Shown: positions 1 to 11,076 of the stretch, piece after piece
How positions within the stretch are numbered: position 1 is the first letter of the stretch
How the letters are laid out: each line of letters opens with the position of its first letter
Source of the DNA: Pictodentalium vernedei
Taxonomy: Eukaryota; Mollusca; Scaphopoda; Dentaliida; Dentaliidae
DNA length: 64,000 nucleotides
Direction: 5' to 3'
NCBI GenBank assembly: GCA_031216915.1
Contig: CM062290.1
Coordinates: 168,039,453 to 168,103,452 of the forward strand
Position numbers and translations under genes: made by a program
Notes under the pieces: generated by a model
The model's input: only the letters and a program-made list of their open reading frames with translations
Databases searched by the model: none
What the model was told of the DNA's origin: nothing

Positions 1-134
1 GGGGGGGGGGGGGGAGGCAGCTACGCCACTGTTGTGAGTTCAAAATACATTTCTTTGAAAACACTCCCCTGTTAGGCGGTGGGCTTTGATATGAGAACTG
101 TTGTCGGTAAGAAAGGCGTGGAAGGGTGCTATGT
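1..134. other. Left edge: poly-G tract and unassigned flank
   Basis: A run of 14 G opens the window, and about 120 bp of sequence I do not recognise follows up to the left end of the first DIRS-like element. Poly-G runs recur throughout the window inside repeats, so this may be the tail of another repeat. No gene is visible. Confidence 0.5.
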
Positions 135-400
135 TTCTTATCAACCTACCTCAATTGTTTACAACAGGCTTGCACTACAGTGGAAGAACCTAACTCGGAT
201 AAAATACTCTCTATTTTAATCTTTTCCCCGGGAAAGATTTGGGAAAGAAAAGTGGTGTAAAAACACCACAAAAAAATAAGCCAAAACTGGGCCGAGCGCC
301 ATCGGCGCACACCCAGTATGGGACGCTCTTCCATAGTACAAATCCATGACTTCCGTCACAGTGCGCAATGCATCAATTCGTTATCCTTTTTCTATCCGAA
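135..400 (+). repeat. Left inverted terminal repeat of DIRS copy 1
   Basis: From about 158 onward the sequence is the reverse complement of 6488-6740, through the shared blocks around 'GGCTTGCACTACAGTGGAAG', the AAAGAAAAGTGG block and the CATGACTTCCGTCACAGTGC block. The outermost bases (TTCTTATCAACCTACC) differ from the right end, as is usual in DIRS1, where each end carries a short unique extension. The ITR meets unique sequence near 400. Confidence 0.85.
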
Positions 401-877
401 GCACGAGCAGGATGTGTTTATGCATTATGAAACAGTGATAATTCAACTCGTGGATAATGGTTTTCCTGTGACTGGAATTATGGATCTGAAGATCGTATAA
501 TAACAGGACTGTGTTTTATATATTCTCGTTTATATTTTCAACCACATTCTCATTGTTTATTAATTACTATTCCGTTTTCGCGAATGTTTTGTGACATCGT
601 GTCATCGCGATTCGACAATGAATTTTTTCGGTTGATAAAAATTTTTATTGGAGTAGGTGTCGGCCGTCTGGGTTCTGCCACCTTCTCTCGTAGTTGAGGG
701 TGTTTTTCTACTTTCTGTTTCTGTTGAGTTCACCTTTTTCTTCTACTGCTCTCACCTCTGTTCTTTCCAGTTTGGTTCCTTTAGGGCAATTCCTTTTGCC
801 CTCGCCATTGGTGCGTTCTCGTGTCCGTTTCGTCCGTACACGCGGGTGGTGTGGAATGCAGTCGTTTGGGGAGCCTC

Positions 878-1260
878 CCGACTCGACCACGTCTGATGTG
901 AGTTTACCCCCTCCATGGGGAATGTGCAGCTCCTCCCGCACCCGCAGGGGGGGGGGGGGGGGGGGCACTGTCGTTTCGGGGCCGCCCGACTCGACCACGT
1001 CTGGTGTGAGTTTGACCCCCTCCGTGGGGGATGTGCAGCTCCTCCCGCTTCCACGGGGGGTGGTGAACGCTTTCGTTTCGGGTCGCCCGATTCGACCACG
1101 TCTGATGAGAATTGCTCCTCTTCCGTGGGGGATGTGCAGCTCCTCCCGCACCAGCAGGGGGTGGGGACCGCTTTCGTTTCGGGGCTTCCCGATTCGACCA
1201 TGTCTGGTGAGATTTCTTCCCCTTCCGTCGGGAATGTGCAGTGTTTTACCGTGGTGGATA
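878..1260 (+). repeat. Four tandem units of about 100 bp in the gag region of DIRS copy 1
   Basis: The block CCCGAYTCGACCAYGTCTG recurs at 878, 985, 1086 and 1188, each time followed by a GATGTGCAGCTCCTCCCGC-type block. The period is 101-107 bp. A 20-odd base poly-G tract sits at 949-966 in the first unit. Copy 2 has no counterpart, so this is either an expansion in copy 1 or part of a larger deletion in copy 2. Confidence 0.8.
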
Positions 1261-3297
1261 CTGTGGGAGCTGTTGGTTTTTCTGGTGTAGAGATGCCTGG
1301 TTCCGGGACTATGCGCCCTCTCCAGTCGACATCTGAGGCTGTCACTAGGGTTGTGACTCCTCTTTTGGAGGCCGAGCTTGGTGGCTCTCTCCGCTTTTCC
1401 GCCAGTTCCAACGTATCCGCTGCTACTGCTGTTCCGTCTACAACGTCATTGGGCACCGTTTTTAGCCGGCCTCGGCTTCTCCCTGCCAGGGTCTGCAGGG
1501 ATGTCTGTAGTGTGGTTGTGGGGTTTCGACCTCAGACTTTCACTCGGCGAAGTCAAATGGGGCTGCCGACTGAACCCCATACTGTGTCCTCTCAGCCATT
1601 GAGCACAGTAGTTTTATACCTGCAGTGGTCTGCTGCGGTGTCTGGTTGTGTAGACGTGGGGGTATCGGCCTCAGCCTTCCCTGACTTCAACTCGGCGAAG
1701 TTGGAAGTGGCTGCCGGCCGGACCCTCTCCTGTGGTCTCTGCGCCGTCGAGCACCACAGTTGTCATTGGATTCGGTTGTTCTTAGTGGGACACTATGAAC
1801 TCCGTGGCGTTTCCGTCCCTCATTCTGGCCACACGACCAGTTTTGGGGGTCCAACGTCTTTTGTGCAGCCTGGACCTTCTGCCCTGCAGAGGTCAGCGGT
1901 GACTCTCATGAGTTCCTGCTATGTTGATCCTTGGGTGTGTCACACCCCTATCTGGCTTCAGACGTTTTCGGCTGCCGCCCGTCGTCCCATGTCGGGTCTT
2001 TTGGAGGATCGTGACCCTTCGCTGGTTCAGAGGGTCAGCGGTGAAGCCACTTTGCCGGTTCGTTCCCCTGTCAAACTGGCCAGTACGGGCAGTGAGCTTA
2101 GGGAGGCCCTCTCCTTACTCACTCAGGTTTTGTCAACGAGCCTTCCTGTTGCTTCCAGCGAGGCAGCGAGTGGTTTCCAGGCGCCTCCTATGGCGCCGCC
2201 TCCCGGGATTGGAAACAGGCCGCTTTCTGAACCCCTGGTGTTCCGACACCATGGGATGCGTCGGCTGGTTTGCCCACGATGGGCTATGTGTCTTCCGACT
2301 CAGGGGAAGAGTCAGACATGCTTGATGTCGAGAGCCAGCAGTCTTCGGACTTGAGGGCAGCTCTTGATTTCGTGTTTGGGTTCCTTCCGGGTCTCAAACC
2401 ATCTAACCAGTCGACAGTGTCAGCCAGGCCGCGATCATCGGTCGCGCGCCAACAGTCTATGGAGCAACCTGCTTCTGGGCGTCTTCGACCGTGCCCTTCG
2501 GTACAGTTGGTTGAAGCATTTTCAGCCTTGGACTCCAAGCTAAGTTCCAAGGCTATGAAGGCTCCGTTCTTCACCAGGGTTGACACCTTTTTGCCTCCGG
2601 CGCGTTATCGTTCCTACGATTCCGCCAATCCGTCGGTCTACCAGACCTTGACGGTTTTGGATCAGGACTCCAATTCCCTCGGGCTTTCCAAGTCCAAGTC
2701 TGCCGTCATTCCGATGACGACTCTGGAGTCCACATTGGGCTTATCGAGAGAGATGCTTGGTATGCTTTCTCTCTCCGATCACGTCGTCTCAGCTTTTGCT
2801 GCTTATCTGCCTTCAGATAAGATTGACGAGGTACAGGCTCCTTTGCGTGTGCTGTCCAAGGCGCTCATGCATCTTACTCACACGCATGCCTGTAACACGG
2901 CTAATCTGGAATTAGTTCGAAGGGACTCTGTGCGGTACACAGGCTGATCCCTTCCTGAGGAGCAGTACGCTGCTCTTCGATCTGCTTTTTTGACAGGTCC
3001 GCAACTTTTCCATGATTCTGTGTTGACGGTCCGGGATGACGTCCTACGTCATTCCAACGATCAGCTGCTGTTTCTTCAGCTTGATCAGCCTTCTAGGGTA
3101 GGCACGGGCCGTTCCAAGCCTAACAAGTACCCTCTGCTTCCTCTGCGAAGCAAAAGGGGCTGATCCTTCTGCCACCGCTTCTGCTTCTTACTCAAGGGGT
3201 AAGGGTAAGCGTCGGCAGTCTTGAGGGAACTCCCAGGATTCTTCATTCAGTAGAGGTGTTTTCTCCTCTCGCGAGCCTCGTCGGGGTTCGCAATGAA
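915..3297 (+). pseudogene. DIRS gag-like ORF1, copy 1, broken
   Basis: The open frame from 915 to 2354 continues in a second frame at 2270-2947, with a Ser/Thr/Pro-rich N-terminal half and a conserved block (DMLDVE..SSDL, FFTRVDTFLPP, YRSYDSANPS, LGLSREMLGMLSLSDH) that is repeated in copy 2. A third segment to about 3297 encodes the basic Lys/Arg/Ser-rich tail. The product would be the structural or nucleic-acid-binding protein of the retrotransposon particle; DIRS ORF1 is conventionally called gag by position. Breaks: a frame change near 2245-2270, a TGA at 2945-2947, and a further stop in the tail. No CCHC knuckle is visible. The N-terminal start is uncertain because of the tandem repeats. 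Confidence 0.65.
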
Positions 3298-3380
3298 GGT
3301 CCTCACCTCGCCTCGTCCCAGGTTGGAGGAAGGATAGCAGAGTTCGCAGACCGTGTGCCACCATCACATCCGATCCTTGG

Positions 3381-4829
3381 ATGTTAGATGTTGTTTGGTC
3401 CGGGCTGCGAAAGTCTTTCCGATGGCACTCCACTCTGTCCGGGGTGCCTTTTCCAACCACAGTTCCTTCAGACATTTTACGTCGGGAACTTTTGTCCATG
3501 GAGATAGACAATCTCCTGACAAAGGGGGCGATTGAGGTCATCAAGAACATTAGGTCAGTGGGTTTCTATTCCCGTCTGTTCTTGGTGCCGAAGAAGGACG
3601 GCCGACTCCGACCGGTTCTCGATCTGAGTTTCCTGAACCAGTCTATCATTGCTCCCAAGTTCAGCATGGAGACTTTCAGGTCGGCCCTCCGTTCAATTCA
3701 CCAGGGAGATTTCGCTTCCAGCTTCGACCTGCGGGACGCTTACTTTCACGTTCCGATTCATTGGGCGTTACGGAAGTATCTCAGGTTCATTTTTCTGGGG
3801 CGAGTTTACCAGTTCAAGGCCATGCCTTTCGGCCTCAACCTGGTTCCTTGGTCCTTCACCAGACTGATGTCGCATGTGATAGCTTTCCATCGCACACAGT
3901 CCAGGGTGACTACTTCGGCATATCTGGACGATATCCTCCAGGGGCATTCCAATGCTGCCTTCCTGGAGTCGGATGTCGCCACTCTGTTGGGCTTGCTCAC
4001 GTCGCTACGTTTCAGAGTCAACGAGGAGAAGTCAGACCTGGTCCCTTCTCAGTTGTTTTATCATCTGGGGATGGCTTTCCGCACACTATTCAATTTGGTG
4101 GCGGTTCCCCAGGCCAAGGCTGTGATTCTCTCAGCTTTTGCTCCGACTCTGTCCCAGTCCACATCCATGACAGCTCGGAGTTTTCTCCGGCTAATCGGTC
4201 TCTGCTGTTCAGTGACGGATCTCATTCCTCTAGGTCGGCTGCGTGTCAGACCTCCCCAACACTTTCTGCTCAGTCGTTGGAGGCCGAATGTAGATTTTCT
4301 GGATCTGGTGCTTCAGTTTCCAGACTATCTTTATCCTCACCTTCTCCTCTGGGTGGATGTCCAGTGGCTTTCGCAGGGTGTTCCGTTGGACTTACCCACG
4401 TCCGATCGCGTTCTGACGGCAGATGCCAGCGATCTCGGATGGGCTGCGATGTTGGATCCTCTAGGTCTTTCCATTCACGGGATGGTGGACCAGGATCATG
4501 CAGCTCTACACATCAACCAGAAGGAGCTACTTGCTCTTCTTCTGCGTTTCAGGCAGTGGATCCCTCACCTGTCAAATCGCCAGGTCCTTCTGTTGTCCGA
4601 CCATTCGGCGGTGGTTGCTTACCTTCGGAATCAGGGCGGCACGCACTCTGTTCCAATGTACGAATTGGCTTGGGATCTTATACTGCTCGCTCAGGATGTC
4701 TACGCCGGGGTGGCTGTTTGTCACATTCCCGGTTGCCTGAATGTCCTAGCCGACTCCCTGTCCTGTCGGGGCAGGGTCATTTCCACCAGGTGGATGCTCC
4801 ACATGGCGGGTTCCATGGATCTCTTGTGA
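3381..4829 (+). pseudogene. DIRS reverse transcriptase-RNase H, copy 1, truncated at the C-terminus
   Basis: The 482-residue frame carries RT motifs in order: VPKKDGRLRPVLDLS near residue 70, SFDLRDAYFHVP near 118, the FKAMPFGLN block near 150, and the catalytic YLDD box at 181-184 (codons from 3921). RNase H follows with LTADASDLGW, NQKELL, LLSDHSAVV and LADSL, so the acidic residues are present. It would copy the element RNA into DNA in the cell. The frame ends at a TGA at 4827-4829, where copy 2 has about 34 additional bases. The lost downstream domain reappears in other frames up to about 5200. The true N-terminus probably overlaps the end of gag, as in copy 2. Confidence 0.85.
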
Positions 4830-6060
4830 CTAGTTGGAACCATCAGGTGGACACTTTAGTGTCCCCGTGTCCAGATGCTCTGGCTTTCGCCGTGGACGCT
4901 CTGGCCCTCCTTTGGGATGGTCTTGTCGGCTACACCTTCCTACCGGTTCCGATTCCGCCTCAGGTTCTCACCCAGATATGAACCTGCAGTCGTCGAATCC
5001 TTTCGATCACACCCGCCGCTTCGGTGGGTGTGGATCAATCTGCTCCGCTCTCTGTTAGCGGCGGTTCTGGCATGTCTCCCTCTACCTCGCGACTTTCTTT
5101 GCCAAAGTCGCCCGGGAGGTTTTCAAGTTGACCCGACTTCATTGTGCCTTCGCAAATGTCTTTTATCGGATCCTGTCTCCTCTGTAGTGGTTTTTCGAGA
5201 CACGCAGTGGAGTTGCTTTTCTTCAAGGAGGCACTCATTCCACTGGTTTAGCCTCTGTGGCTAAGTGGAAGGTTCTTCTGTTGATGGTGTGCGATCACTC
5301 TGTTGATTCTGTCACTCCTTCGATCACACTGCTTGCGGAGTTTTCTGGTATATGTTTGTTTCTGGGGGTCTCCAGCAATGTGTACTTGTCCATGCTTCGG
5401 AGACTTTTTTTCCTATGTTATATCGCATTGTTTCGACACTCATCCTTGCCTCTCCAAGCTTGTTCAGCTCTTTTCCTTGAAAAGGCCTAGGACTTTGCAG
5501 TTTACTCCAAGATGGTCACTTTCTTGGGTGCTGCTCTGCTTGGGGGTGGGGGGCGTTCACACCTTTATCCTGGATGAATATGCGTTTTCCCACATGCCAG
5601 ATCTTTCCTGCATCCATTTCTTGATGGACTTGTCTTGCTATTCGTGCAGCTTCCGCTCGTCTAGCTACTGGTGATTGTATTACCAATTGTTTTTTCTGCC
5701 ACGAGGTGCGTGCATTGTCTTCCTCTTTTTATAACTCTGTCATATTGTCGGATGACTGATGTTATACTGGCAGCCTTCTGGAGAATTGCTACATTCTCCT
5801 TTTCTCTGCGACAGTTGCAGGAGCCGACAGAGACCCTTGGGGCCCTCTTTCTTCGGCTCAGGATGTTGTCTATCCAAGCTTTTCAGCTTTTTTCAGGGTC
5901 GGTTCCAGCTTTGTGCTGTTACTGCCCTTTCTGTCTGTGCGTCGCACTTCACCATGCGCCTCTTCTTTCATTGGCTTTTCTAATGTTTGTGATGCTATGG
6001 TTTGTTAGGCCTAGGGATCTCTTCCTCTGTCCATGGTCCCAGTGCTATTGAGTTATGTGT
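4830..6060 (+). pseudogene. DIRS C-terminal polyprotein domain and tyrosine recombinase, copy 1, decayed
   Basis: Several frames align by eye to copy 2. The post-RNase H domain runs at about 4840-5180, and YR pieces lie at 5186-6060. Compared with copy 2, roughly 300 bases are missing near 5600, and these include the segment with the first catalytic Arg. An HEVRALS match to the conserved HxxR motif survives near 5700. The C-terminal motif that holds the nucleophilic Tyr in copy 2 is changed. Multiple in-frame stops confirm that it cannot encode a recombinase. Confidence 0.75.
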
Positions 6061-6100
6061 GGGTTGGTTATGTGATTCCCTCCAGCCTTTTGTCTATTCA

Positions 6101-6183
6101 GCCTGTTGTAAACAATTGAGGTAGGTTGATAAGAAGTATAAATTTTATAGTAAATTTCCTTTCTTATTATACCTACCGAAATT
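6101..6183 (+). repeat. Internal complementary region (ICR) of DIRS copy 1
   Basis: GTAAACAATTGAGGTAGG followed by TTGATAAGAA is the reverse complement of the left tip at 135-165. The adjoining stretch TTATAGTAAATTTCC to CTACCGAAATT is the reverse complement of the right tip at 6715-6765. The ICR therefore joins both ends head to tail, as expected for the template that guides circle closure in DIRS1-type replication. A MITE at 6184 interrupts it; the remainder resumes at 6403. Confidence 0.85.
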
Positions 6184-6396
6184 CAGGGCTCGCCTTGAGT
6201 AAAATGGTCAGGGCCTAAAAAAAGTCCCCCACATATTGAGGTCGGGGCCTTTTCGAGGCTGATTTTCCATTTTGTCCATTATTGTTAATGCTTTTTTGTG
6301 GAAAATGTCGGGGCTTGAAAAAAAGCCCCCAGCAAGTGCTCCTCGGGGCTGATCTCGGGGCCTGGGCTGATCAGCCCCGACTCAAGGCAAGCCCTG
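6184..6396. mobile_element. 213-bp MITE with CAGGGC termini, 6-bp target duplication
   Basis: The left terminus CAGGGCTCGCCTTGAGT is repeated inverted at the right end (…ACTCAAGGCAAGCCCTG) with one mismatch. GAAATT flanks both sides (6178-6183 and 6397-6402). The empty arrangement is seen in copy 2 (37195-37220), where ACCACAATTGTTTAC is continuous. The interior holds repeated GTCGGGGCYT-type motifs in both orientations. There is no coding capacity. Superfamily is unclear: CAGGG ends resemble hAT, but a 6-bp duplication does not. Confidence 0.85.
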
Positions 6397-6487
6397 GAAA
6401 TTGTTCACATGGAGGCCCTCCCGTCTTCTTATTCGGGTAAGAATCCTTCCTCCCCGCTGATCACATAACTCCTGTGTTGTTCGGAAT

Positions 6488-6765
6488 CAAAAGAATGACG
6501 AATTGATGCATTGCGCACTGTGACGGAAGTCATGGATTTGTACCATGGAAGAGCGTCCCATACTGGGTGTGCGCCGATGACGCTCGGCCCAGTTTTGGCT
6601 TATTTTTTCGTGGTGTTTTTACACAACTTTTCTTTCCCAAATCTTGGGAAAGATTAAAATAGAGAGTGTTTTATCTGAGTTAGGTTCTTCCACTGTAGTG
6701 CAAGCCTGTTGTAAACAATTTCGGTAGGTATAATAAGAAAGAAAATTTACTATAAAATTTGTACT
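6488..6765 (-). repeat. Right inverted terminal repeat of DIRS copy 1
   Basis: Reverse complement of 135-400, with only scattered differences. It ends in a tip (GGTAGGTATAATAAGAAAG to AAATTTGTAC) whose complement is found in the ICR, which sets the right boundary at about 6765. Confidence 0.85.
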
Positions 6766-9006
6766 TTTATTAAAAAAGTACAAATGATCATATCACTCAT
6801 CACTCTGAAACTTGATATTCCATTTAGGACCTCGGAGAAAAACAACAGAATTAAGCCCTATTTTTGAATTAACGTCAGTGTTTATCGTGTTCGGACATGC
6901 CGTCTTAATCTGTGATGAAGAGAAGGCACGGTTCCAATGGGGGAAAATTTCGATTTCATCTGTACAGTCCGTGATGTGGAGTAATGACTTTTCTGGAACG
7001 TTCTTCTAAAGTTCTATGCGGTTTGTTATTTTCTGTCGGTATCTTGTATTTCTTTATTGAAGTGGCATGTAGCAGTAAAGTGCCGATTATTAATTAATTT
7101 TAGATTGAACTTGGGATGTTTTTTTTGTGTGTCGGAGAATCAATTCGACCACATGGTTTCATGCTGAAACATTTAAAACTGACATGTTTTCTCAACGGGC
7201 CGGATGCCATATTTTCCGATTAGTTTGGGGACACCGTGGTTTATCGTTCCAAGAAAAATGAATGCAGTCTGTCGTCTTCTTCCTGGTCTTCTGCAGTTTA
7301 TTTTTCATGACATCTGTTCTCATAAATATTAAAAATTTATCTTTTTATGAATTAAAACTTTCGTACAGGAATGTGGCCGTACGTTTTCATTAACACACTT
7401 CATGATGTAAAAAAATATGATGCAAACTAAAATGATAATACAACAATAACAAAAAAAAACACGATCAGTTTGATACCTTTATTTCTTTCAACTAAAACAT
7501 AATCGGACTGGTTTCGTCAACATTGTTGTGTACATGTAGATGTAACCCCGGTTGAGCGCCGCGTCAGAACAATTAGCTTGTATTAACGCACCTCCCCTAC
7601 TAAATTACACCAGCTGCTGTTCAACTGAAACAATAAACAGTCGACTTAATCCTCTGTTCAGTAAATCCCAGTGGCCAATTATCGCCACTGTGTTCAACCG
7701 GGTCAAATTTGCGTTTTCCACCTATCGCAGGGCTGGGTGTTGGAGACGTAATCCCCTTGTCACGTACTGTATGTGACCTTGAACACCAATAAATAAATAA
7801 ATGGTGATAGACTAGCATGGGGGAAAAGATATCCACATATTGCATACTTGCCTCAGTTATGCCTCTTGTTGGACATAACAAAAACTGTCCCTATGAACTT
7901 TTTGCATAGTTGCTTTTTGTCAGTGCAAATATTTTTTATTGAATGACAACAGGATATTGAATGATCTTAATAATGCCCATGTTGAATGGATGTACAATGG
8001 AATGTTAACCAAGTCTTCATGCGTCTGTGTTTGTTCAAAGTGGCAGATATTTATTAGTGCTGAAATGATTGGCCCATTTTTGTTACCGGCTAACTGTTCG
8101 GCATAACCAGATATATGTTAATTCCAATGGATGGTATTATTGAATTGTCTACAAAGCAAAATCAGTAAGGAATGGTGAGACTACAGTTCAAACACTGCCA
8201 CCTGACTTCCCCAAAAAGTAAACAAACGAAGGCCATCGAGAGCCAATGGAAATTGCTGATGTGCAAACGGTTGTTAATAGTTTATATGACTGCAATGGTC
8301 CCACATAATAGTGATGATACATTGTAACTGTGGTCACCCTGCATTTGCGATCACAAGACCAGGCCTTGCCATTTGAAAATCACTGGCACGCTGCATGCCG
8401 CGCACCTGAAACAAAGTTTGCTTGTGTGATTTGTTCCCACATGTGTGCATTTGAGGGGAGGGATGATTGTCATTGATATCAGTTAAGAATTTTCCAACCC
8501 CTTTTTAAATTGTAGTCAGGAATAGATGTAGTTAACTGTATTAGGAAAGAGTTTTTTATCTCGAGTAGCCTGAATTTGATGTGATCATAGGGTAAATATG
8601 CACTCCTAATGTTTTGAGTAACTTTTTCTGTTCACTGCTAAGACAAATGTCACGAACAGTTCAACTTTTACATTTACCTATTCATCGCAATGAAATTTCT
8701 GGTGGGAATATGTTACAAGTCATGAAAGAGGTGTGGTAAGAAATTATTATATGCCTCATTGACCAAGAGCCCCTTGTCTGACATTGACCATTGAGAAACG
8801 AATTTTAAAATGCAAAATTTTAAAATAGGTTTTTTGTTTTTTATGACATACGTTCATATTTTTAAATAGTTCAATAAAGTCAAAACATGGCTTTTCTGAA
8901 ACACGATGGTAAAGTACCAAACAGTCAATTTATTTTGGAAGCACCATTACTCACACTGAGGGATTTTTTCAGCATTATAATCATTCAACATTCCAACACC
9001 TCAAGC
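6766..9006. other. AT-rich sequence without recognised genes
   Basis: Only short open frames, no splice-supported exon and no recognisable domain. A SINE tail fragment lies at 7766-7802. The stretch could contain the 5' exon or promoter of the BTB gene, but nothing in the sequence fixes either. Confidence 0.5.
7766..7802 (+). repeat. 3' end fragment of V-SINE
   Basis: GTATGTGACCTTGAACACC followed by four AATA repeats is the same 3' end as in the full-length SINEs at 9839 and 19351. Upstream sequence does not match, so the copy is strongly 5'-truncated. Confidence 0.7.
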
Positions 9007-9079
9007 CAGGCCTGGCATTCTTTAGGAGTGCAGGAGGGCAATCTTTTGCACCCCTTGATTTTCTGGAATGCCAGACCTG
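9007..9079. mobile_element. Tiny 73-bp element with inverted termini
   Basis: CAGGCCTGGCATTC at the left and GGAATGCCAGACCTG at the right are inverted matches with one mismatch. A related copy with the left end lost lies at about 9350-9423 (GAGGAGGGCAAT…TGCACTCC…GAATGCCAGGCCTG). Too short to encode anything; MITE-like. Confidence 0.6.
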
Positions 9080-9701
9080 TTTGGGACTGCCTTTAAAATC
9101 TGTTATCAATTGCCAATGTTGTATTGCTTCACAATAATTCATGACCCATTCTTTGTTGCATTTTGATACATTTTGAGTGTAGAAGACAGTCACATAAGAA
9201 TTGAATGCAACATTTTTAATAATGAGATGTGTGTGCCAATATTTTCACTATGTATCTGAATGTAGTACAATTTTTCAATCACATTAGTAGTACCTTAAAG
9301 TGAATATAACCAAAATAGCATACAAGTATATGCATTAAAAATTCCAGGTGCAATTGTACTCCCAAGCAATCTGAGGAGGGCAATTGTTTTGCACTCCTTG
9401 ATTTTCTAGAATGCCAGGCCTGCCTTAGCCCTTTCATGTTACATCAAGTACACATTATTGTAAATTGCCAAATGTTTCGTTGCTTTGACAATGTTTGCAT
9501 CAGCAAAAGAATTCTAATGTCTTGTGGTCAAATCCCCTACGGGAACCTCGGGAAGTGAAGCAGTGCTTGTTTACTGTGGTAAACAAGCTCTGTTTCACTG
9601 GTAAAATAGGACCCAGTCATTAATGTTTGGGGTGCGAGTCCTGTAAAATAAGTAACATGGGGTATAAACGATTGACTGACCATGACTTTATCTCCATGTT
9701 G

Positions 9702-9762
9702 TGGTGATGATTAGCCATTGTGCAGAAGTATGTGACCTTAAACACCAATAAATAAATAAATT
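9702..9762 (+). repeat. 3' end fragment of V-SINE
   Basis: GATGATTAGCCATTGTGCAG, then GTATGTGACCTTAAACACC and a short AATA tail, match the last 60 bases of the full-length SINEs. 5'-truncated copy. Confidence 0.75.
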
Positions 9763-9838
9763 GTGGTCAAATACATGTACTATTTATTTTCCTGATGCTA
9801 TCCCATAAACTATTGGTATAGTGGATATCCAGTTTACA

Positions 9839-10212
9839 GGGGGCGCGGTGGCTCAGTAGGTAGAGGTGCAGGCTGCAAGCTGAGAGGTCCTCGGTTCGAA
9901 TCCCACCTGCGGCAACCACGTTGTGTCCTTGGGCAAGACACTTCACCCCCATTGCCCATGTGGGGGCCTGATGACGGCGTGTACTAAGGCGTACTGCACG
10001 TCGATGGTACGCATGTCTTCAACCAATCTAACCCTGCCTGTGTTGCAGTGCGGAGTTACGATGTTGTGGAGCTGGCAGCTGCTCGTCGTTGCTCGGTGGT
10101 TCTCTCCGGGTACTCCGGCTTCCTCCACCCGTAGAACTGTCACGGTCATGATTAGCCACTGTGCATAAATATGTGACCTTAAACATCAATAAATAAATAA
10201 ATAAATAAATAA
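9839..10212 (+). mobile_element. Full-length tRNA-headed V-SINE (RUDI-like)
   Basis: The 5' head has an internal Pol III promoter: A box TGGCTCAGTAGGTAG and B box GGTTCGAATCC. A conserved central body follows (TTGTGTCCTTGGGCAAGACA), then GTACTAAGGCGTACTGCACG, and an (AATA)n tail. ATCCAGTTTACA flanks both sides (9827-9838 and 10213-10224). The GTGTCCTTGGGCAAG block is typical of V-domain SINEs, and a V-SINE named RUDI is known from bivalves. It encodes no protein and would be mobilised by a partner LINE. Confidence 0.9.
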
Positions 10213-10569
10213 ATCCAGTTTACACCTTTTCCAACTGGTTTCGTCAATAACCAGTTACAAACCTGTTATCTGGCTATTTCTGCCATAATATTTATGCCAT
10301 CTGGAGAATTGCCACCATTCCAATGAGCAGAATCTGCTATCCATGGTATTGCACTAGGTAGCATATGCAATGTTTTGCATTGCTCTTTTTTCTTGTTGTT
10401 TCTCAATTTACTTGATAAGGCCTAAAAATTTAAAAATCTGTTTCTCAGGCCCTCCCACCTGGTCCTTTTAGCTGCCGCATGCTCTTTTTTTACAACCAAT
10501 GCAAACTTAGAAAAATCTGAATTAAATGGTTTATGTCTGATATTTTAACCAAGTTAATAAATTTAAAAA

Positions 10570-10639
10570 TTTGTCCCTTGAGTGCAAGAATGCTTTGCAA
10601 ATTCAGCATTGCAAAGCCTTCTTGCACTCAGGGGACAAA
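10570..10639. repeat. Near-perfect 31-bp hairpin (short palindromic element or pre-miRNA-like)
   Basis: The arms 10570-10600 and 10609-10639 are inverted copies with two differences, one of which would be a G-U pair in RNA. The loop is 8 nt (ATTCAGCA). Arm cores: GTCCCTTGAGTGCAAGAA and TTCTTGCACTCAGGGGAC. It lies upstream of the first BTB coding exon. Confidence 0.75.
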
Positions 10640-10741
10640 ATACATCATCACCCATGCTATTGTGTAGATTATGAGAAATTAAAATCAAGATTTATTTATT
10701 TAATTTTTAATGAGAAATTAAAATCAAGATTTATTTATTTA

Positions 10742-11076
10742 TTTATTATAATTTATTTATTGGTGTCTGAGGTCACATATTTCTGAACAATGGCTAATCA
10801 TGACCGTGACAGTTTTACGGGTGGAGGAAGCCGGAGTACCCGGAGAGAACCACCGAACAATGGCAAGCATCTGTCAGCTTCCCAACATACTAACTTCACA
10901 CAAGCAGGGTTAGCATTGTTTGAAGACAAGTGCACTATCGACGTGCAGTACGCCTTAGTACACAGCGCCACTGTGAACCCATGTGAGCAGTTTGGGGTGA
11001 AGTGTGGGGCCCAAGGACACAATGTGGTTGCTGCAGGTGGAATTCAAACCGAGGACCTCCCTCTACCTATTGATAC
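10742..11076 (-). mobile_element. V-SINE, minus strand, partial head
   Basis: Read on the minus strand it gives the SINE body (TTGTGTCCTTGGGCCCCACA-like block, GTACTAAGGCGTACTGCACG, then the GTCACGGTCATGATTAGCC block) and an (AATA)n tail at 10742-10765. The tRNA head is eroded beyond the B-box remnant GGTTTGAATTCC near 11040. No clear target duplication. Confidence 0.8.

Larger units (their letters stand above)
135..6765 (+). mobile_element. DIRS1-like tyrosine-recombinase retrotransposon, copy 1 (defective)
   Basis: The element reads gag-like, RT plus RNase H, then tyrosine recombinase (YR), all on the plus strand. It is bounded by inverted terminal repeats of about 265 bp (135-400 and 6488-6765). 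A short ICR near 6101-6183 joins the complement of the extreme left end to the complement of the extreme right end. ITRs plus an ICR plus YR define the DIRS1 group; LTR elements and Ngaro/PAT elements are built differently. Comparison with copy 2 (31854-38140) shows deletions in the RNase H tail and in YR, and premature stops in gag. Copy 1 is therefore not autonomous. DIRS elements integrate through a circular intermediate without target duplication, and none is seen here. Confidence 0.88.

Noticed and set aside
752..1456. 234-residue minus-strand open frame
   Set aside because: Antisense to the GC-rich gag repeat region of DIRS copy 1; no domain and no counterpart in copy 2.
3761..4981. 406-residue plus-strand open frame overlapping RT
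   Set aside because: Ser/Gly-rich alternative frame of the RT/RNase H region; the RT frame explains the conservation.
9850..9915. tRNA gene predicted from A and B boxes (also 19360, 42535, 46475)
   Set aside because: These are SINE heads: acceptor stem does not close and the SINE body and AATA tail follow with target duplications.
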